Positions 60,341 to 64,000 of a DNA stretch of 64,000 nucleotides are shown here, in pieces. Both the position numbers and the translations under genes were made by a program. The notes beneath the pieces were generated by a model. It had not been told where the DNA came from. It saw only the letters and a list, made by a program, of their open reading frames with translations, and searched no databases. This DNA comes from Hofstenia miamia. Lineage: Eukaryota; Xenacoelomorpha; Acoela. The stretch is taken from the NCBI GenBank assembly GCA_004352715.1, contig SCFE01000021.1:186001-250000 (forward strand), written 5' to 3'. How positions within the stretch are numbered: the first letter of the stretch is position 1; every line of letters begins with the position of its first letter.

Positions 60341-61340
60341 NNNNNNNNNNNNNNNNNNNNNNNNNNNNNNNNNNNNNNNNNNNNNNNNNNNNNNNNNNNN
60401 NNNNNNNNNNNNNNNNNNNNNNNNNNNNNNNNNNNNNNNNNNNNNNNNNNNNNNNNNNNNNNNNNNNNNNNNNNNNNNNNNNNNNNNNNNNNNNNNNNNN
60501 NNNNNNNNNNNNNNNNNNNNNNNNNNNNNNNNNNNNNNNNNNNNNNNNNNNNNNNNNNNNNNNNNNNNNNNNNNNNNNNNNNNNNNNNNNNNNNNNNNNN
60601 NNNNNNNNNNNNNNNNNNNNNNNNNNNNNNNNNNNNNNNNNNNNNNNNNNNNNNNNNNNNNNNNNNNNNNNNNNNNNNNNNNNNNNNNNNNNNNNNNNNN
60701 NNNNNNNNNNNNNNNNNNNNNNNNNNNNNNNNNNNNNNNNNNNNNNNNNNNNNNNNNNNNNNNNNNNNNNNNNNNNNNNNNNNNNNNNNNNNNNNNNNNN
60801 NNNNNNNNNNNNNNNNNNNNNNNNNNNNNNNNNNNNNNNNNNNNNNNNNNNNNNNNNNNNNNNNNNNNNNNNNNNNNNNNNNNNNNNNNNNNNNNNNNNN
60901 NNNNNNNNNNNNNNNNNNNNNNNNNNNNNNNNNNNNNNNNNNNNNNNNNNNNNNNNNNNNNNNNNNNNNNNNNNNNNNNNNNNNNNNNNNNNNNNNNNNN
61001 NNNNNNNNNNNNNNNNNNNNNNNNNNNNNNNNNNNNNNNNNNNNNNNNNNNNNNNNNNNNNNNNNNNNNNNNNNNNNNNNNNNNNNNNNNNNNNNNNNNN
61101 NNNNNNNNNNNNNNNNNNNNNNNNNNNNNNNNNNNNNNNNNNNNNNNNNNNNNNNNNNNNNNNNNNNNNNNNNNNNNNNNNNNNNNNNNNNNNNNNNNNN
61201 NNNNNNNNNNNNNNNNNNNNNNNNNNNNNNNNNNNNNNNNNNNNNNNNNNNNNNNNNNNNNNNNNNNNNNNNNNNNNNNNNNNNNNNNNNNNNNNNNNNN
61301 NNNNNNNNNNNNNNNNNNNNNNNNNNNNNNNNNNNNNNNN
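60341..61340. other. Assembly gap, 1000 N
   Basis: Exactly 1000 N; it truncates the open frame on its right. Confidence 1.
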
Positions 61341-61806
61341 ATGTCTCAGATGTTGCTCCCCACATGTATTTCCTCATTGGCTCGTCAAATATCATGATTT
61401 CACTGGGGCATATCCCCGTCTTATTTGTGATGCTTATTGATGACATCTTCCCCAACGGATTTTCTTGCATTATAATTCTACTCAGTATTTTTTCCATCAC
61501 TTGCACTGGCTTCTCTGCTTGATTAGGTGACTCCAGTTTTCCAGTGTGACCTTTTAATAACCAGTTCTTCATTTGTGTGTTGATTGGGGATATTGCAATT
61601 TCGTATTTCTTTGATTTTGTTAGTTTGTGACGAGTTTGTCGCGAGATCAGAAGTTTTAGTTCCACATCTTCTGTTGTAAATATAGCTAATATCCACGCTA
61701 TAGTTCTATAGCATATTTCTGGTGCATTCTTTTCTCCAAATAACAATTGTTTGAAATCTTTTTTCGTATTCAATTCGTAGGCTCTGTTTACTTCTGTCAG
61801 CGCCAT
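61341..61806 (-). CDS. Unrecognised open frame, truncated by gap
   Basis: 155 readable codons from ATG at 61806 down to the gap, without stop. Composition looks coding (EVNRAYELNTKKDFKQLLFG, TQMKNWLLKGHTGK, ICPSEIMIFDEPMRKYMWG). I do not recognise the family. One in-frame TGA lies 12 codons upstream of the ATG, and coding-like sequence continues beyond it. It is probably the continuation, after a +1 frame change, of the frame at 61706-62626. A retroelement polyprotein is one possibility. Confidence 0.45.
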
Positions 61807-62626
61807 TTCTACTGATTTGTGGAACTTTCAGGATGGTGCATCGATTCTTATTTCTGGCCAGCCTTCCTCTACTTTTTGTTGCAACTTCATGTTCCTCCAA
61901 ATCATTTGAATTTGTTGTAAAGGACCCTGTCATTGCATAAGGCTGCACTTTATAAACAGTGTGTTTGCTTTTTCAATTCCTTCTATATCCTTTGTCAACT
62001 CTATCATTTTTGTTTGCCTGTAAAGATCGATTGCAATGCATGGGTCTACCATGATTCAGTAGATCTGTGCCCAATAATCTATCTGTAAGTCTAGGCATAT
62101 CAGCTCTGGGATCGTTGTATGGCCTCTCCAACATTTCGTTCATATCCTGTGGATAACTGATAATGACATTTACTTTTGGCCTGTTATTGGCATTGAGCAC
62201 AATTGGTAAGAATTTCCCTTCAACTCTCGTGACTGTTCATATGTGGGTTTTTGTTTCCAGCGATAGTTTTGCAAATGCATTATAGTGCATCTTTGAAGTT
62301 CCCATGAAATAAGGATGTAATGTTTCCCCATCTATCTTTGACATTCGTTTTTCTNNNNNNNNNNNNNNNNNNNNNNNNNNNNNNNNNNNNNNNNNNNNNN
62401 NNNNNNNNNNNNNNNNNNNNNNNNNNNNNNNNNNNNNNNNNNNNNNNNNNNNNNNNNNNNNNNNNNNNNNNNNNNNNNNNNNNNNNNNNNNNNNNTCCCC
62501 ATCTATCTTTGACATTCGTTTTTCTCTTTCTTTTGATCTAACCATTCTCTCTGATGTTGTTTCTGAGGAGGCGTGTAGCTGGGTCATCCTTAATGGTAGT
62601 TTACTGGTGCTCGGTTCACAGTCCAA
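61706..62626 (-). pseudogene. Unrecognised interrupted coding frame (two in-frame TGA)
   Basis: One minus-strand frame runs from ATG at 62626 to TAG at 61706, broken only by TGA at 62237 and TGA at 61973, and by the 141-N gap. It includes KVNVIISYPQDMNEML, RPYNDPRADMPRLTDRLLG and TDLLNHGRP, which look like real protein but match no family I can name. The repeated EKRMSKIDG on both sides of the 141-N gap is an assembly duplicate, not a protein repeat. Most likely a decayed polyprotein. Confidence 0.4.
62325..62525. repeat. 30-bp direct repeat flanking a 141-N gap
   Basis: 62325-62354 and 62496-62525 are identical and begin TCCCCATCTATCTTTGACAT. They abut the gap on each side, as when overlapping contig ends are not merged; the gap may be negative in length. 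Confidence 0.9.
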
Positions 62627-62661
62627 AGGCTGTGAATCTGTGCTGATATTTTCTACTGCTT

Positions 62662-62929
62662 TGCCCTTGAATCAGCTCCCAGTTACTCCTATCAGCACTT
62701 GACCAGCTGTGGTTCCAGATGATATAACATCAGCCTTGAATCACTTTCATATCTCCACAGTTCTTCCACCACTTACACCTTCCCCTGGAACTCCTTGTGT
62801 CTCACTGCCCTTGAATCAGTGTTGTGGACTTTGGGAGGGAAAGTTGTGCTGCACACCAGTTTTCTGCATGCCCTTGAATTGGTGGTGGGAGAGGCTTTTT
62901 GTCTGTTGGTCTCTCTGCCCTTGAATCAG
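62662..62929. repeat. Five interspersed copies of TGCCCTTGAATCAG
   Basis: Copies start at 62662, 62732 (variant), 62806, 62869 (variant ending TTGG) and 62916; spacings 70, 74, 63 and 47 bp. Sequence between copies is unrelated by eye, and GC content is higher than in the rest of the window. It is upstream, in minus-strand sense, of the interrupted frame starting at 62626. The frame 62709-62924 on the plus strand is spurious. Confidence 0.75.
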
Positions 62930-62997
62930 CCTTGAGGACTACTAGGACGCTGTCTCACTCTACGTCATCTATTCATCAGCTCTTCATTCTCATCTCT

Positions 62998-63997
62998 NNN
63001 NNNNNNNNNNNNNNNNNNNNNNNNNNNNNNNNNNNNNNNNNNNNNNNNNNNNNNNNNNNNNNNNNNNNNNNNNNNNNNNNNNNNNNNNNNNNNNNNNNNN
63101 NNNNNNNNNNNNNNNNNNNNNNNNNNNNNNNNNNNNNNNNNNNNNNNNNNNNNNNNNNNNNNNNNNNNNNNNNNNNNNNNNNNNNNNNNNNNNNNNNNNN
63201 NNNNNNNNNNNNNNNNNNNNNNNNNNNNNNNNNNNNNNNNNNNNNNNNNNNNNNNNNNNNNNNNNNNNNNNNNNNNNNNNNNNNNNNNNNNNNNNNNNNN
63301 NNNNNNNNNNNNNNNNNNNNNNNNNNNNNNNNNNNNNNNNNNNNNNNNNNNNNNNNNNNNNNNNNNNNNNNNNNNNNNNNNNNNNNNNNNNNNNNNNNNN
63401 NNNNNNNNNNNNNNNNNNNNNNNNNNNNNNNNNNNNNNNNNNNNNNNNNNNNNNNNNNNNNNNNNNNNNNNNNNNNNNNNNNNNNNNNNNNNNNNNNNNN
63501 NNNNNNNNNNNNNNNNNNNNNNNNNNNNNNNNNNNNNNNNNNNNNNNNNNNNNNNNNNNNNNNNNNNNNNNNNNNNNNNNNNNNNNNNNNNNNNNNNNNN
63601 NNNNNNNNNNNNNNNNNNNNNNNNNNNNNNNNNNNNNNNNNNNNNNNNNNNNNNNNNNNNNNNNNNNNNNNNNNNNNNNNNNNNNNNNNNNNNNNNNNNN
63701 NNNNNNNNNNNNNNNNNNNNNNNNNNNNNNNNNNNNNNNNNNNNNNNNNNNNNNNNNNNNNNNNNNNNNNNNNNNNNNNNNNNNNNNNNNNNNNNNNNNN
63801 NNNNNNNNNNNNNNNNNNNNNNNNNNNNNNNNNNNNNNNNNNNNNNNNNNNNNNNNNNNNNNNNNNNNNNNNNNNNNNNNNNNNNNNNNNNNNNNNNNNN
63901 NNNNNNNNNNNNNNNNNNNNNNNNNNNNNNNNNNNNNNNNNNNNNNNNNNNNNNNNNNNNNNNNNNNNNNNNNNNNNNNNNNNNNNNNNNNNNNNNN
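62998..63997. other. Assembly gap, 1000 N
   Basis: Exactly 1000 N; only three bases follow before the window ends. Confidence 1.
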
Positions 63998-64000
63998 ATA

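Noticed and set aside
1-63000. tRNA or rRNA genes
   Set aside because: I scanned for B-box-like GGTTCRANNCC with a matching acceptor stem and found none; no rRNA-like stretch was seen.

Overview
This window is AT-rich, intron-containing animal DNA from a draft scaffold, most likely from a marine or other aquatic invertebrate. The evidence is two annexin-type genes, spliced exons of a nicotinic-acetylcholine-receptor-like subunit, and many animal transposon families (hAT, piggyBac, restriction-like-endonuclease retroelements, an A32-type packaging ATPase). I cannot name the species. The scaffold has five gaps of exactly 1000 N, one of 141 N and four single-N joins, so order and copy number after about 32 kb should not be trusted.

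Layout. 0.28-2.1 kb: an intronless annexin-like gene with a long Ser-rich N-terminus. 2.5-5.6 kb: a repeat that returns inverted and fragmented at 42.7-47.3 kb. 5.6-18 kb: AT-rich DNA with old transposons: a hAT-like element (11.1-13.0 kb) holding a decayed UAP56/DDX39-type helicase fragment and a retroelement fragment, a decayed transposon gene (13.2-13.7 kb), and a piggyBac-like element with both ends and TTAA sites (16.2-17.3 kb). 18.1-19.7 kb: the second intronless annexin-like gene, a paralogue of the first. 21.7 kb: a 230-bp piggyBac-type MITE. 23.4-24.2 kb: a nearly perfect 72-bp minisatellite. 26.1-26.8 kb: a retrotransposon C-terminus.

32-57 kb: exons of a Cys-loop receptor gene on the + strand: signal peptide with first extracellular segment (33.5 kb), a probable Cys-loop exon (34.9 kb), loop C to TM2 (36.6 kb), TM2-TM3 (38.2 kb) and the start of the cytoplasmic loop (48.6 kb). 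Splice phases agree across the TM1, TM2/TM3 and post-TM3 exons. About 6 kb carrying the TM exons is present twice (35.7-41.7 and 51.3-57.3 kb) and about 650 bp carrying the first exon is present twice (32.0 and 33.1 kb). Near-identity and placement against gaps and AT microsatellites suggest unmerged haplotypes. Each 6-kb copy also contains a hAT element with a recognisable transposase C-terminus.

58.3-59.6 kb: minus-strand genes of a virus-like or Polinton-like element: an A32-type packaging ATPase cut by a gap and a small conserved-looking protein. 61.3-63 kb: an interrupted minus-strand coding region I do not recognise, then a stretch with a recurring 14-base motif. The last kilobase is gap.

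The host genes suggest a neuronal or muscle-type ligand-gated channel and two probably calcium-insensitive annexins. Everything else looks like mobile DNA or assembly structure.
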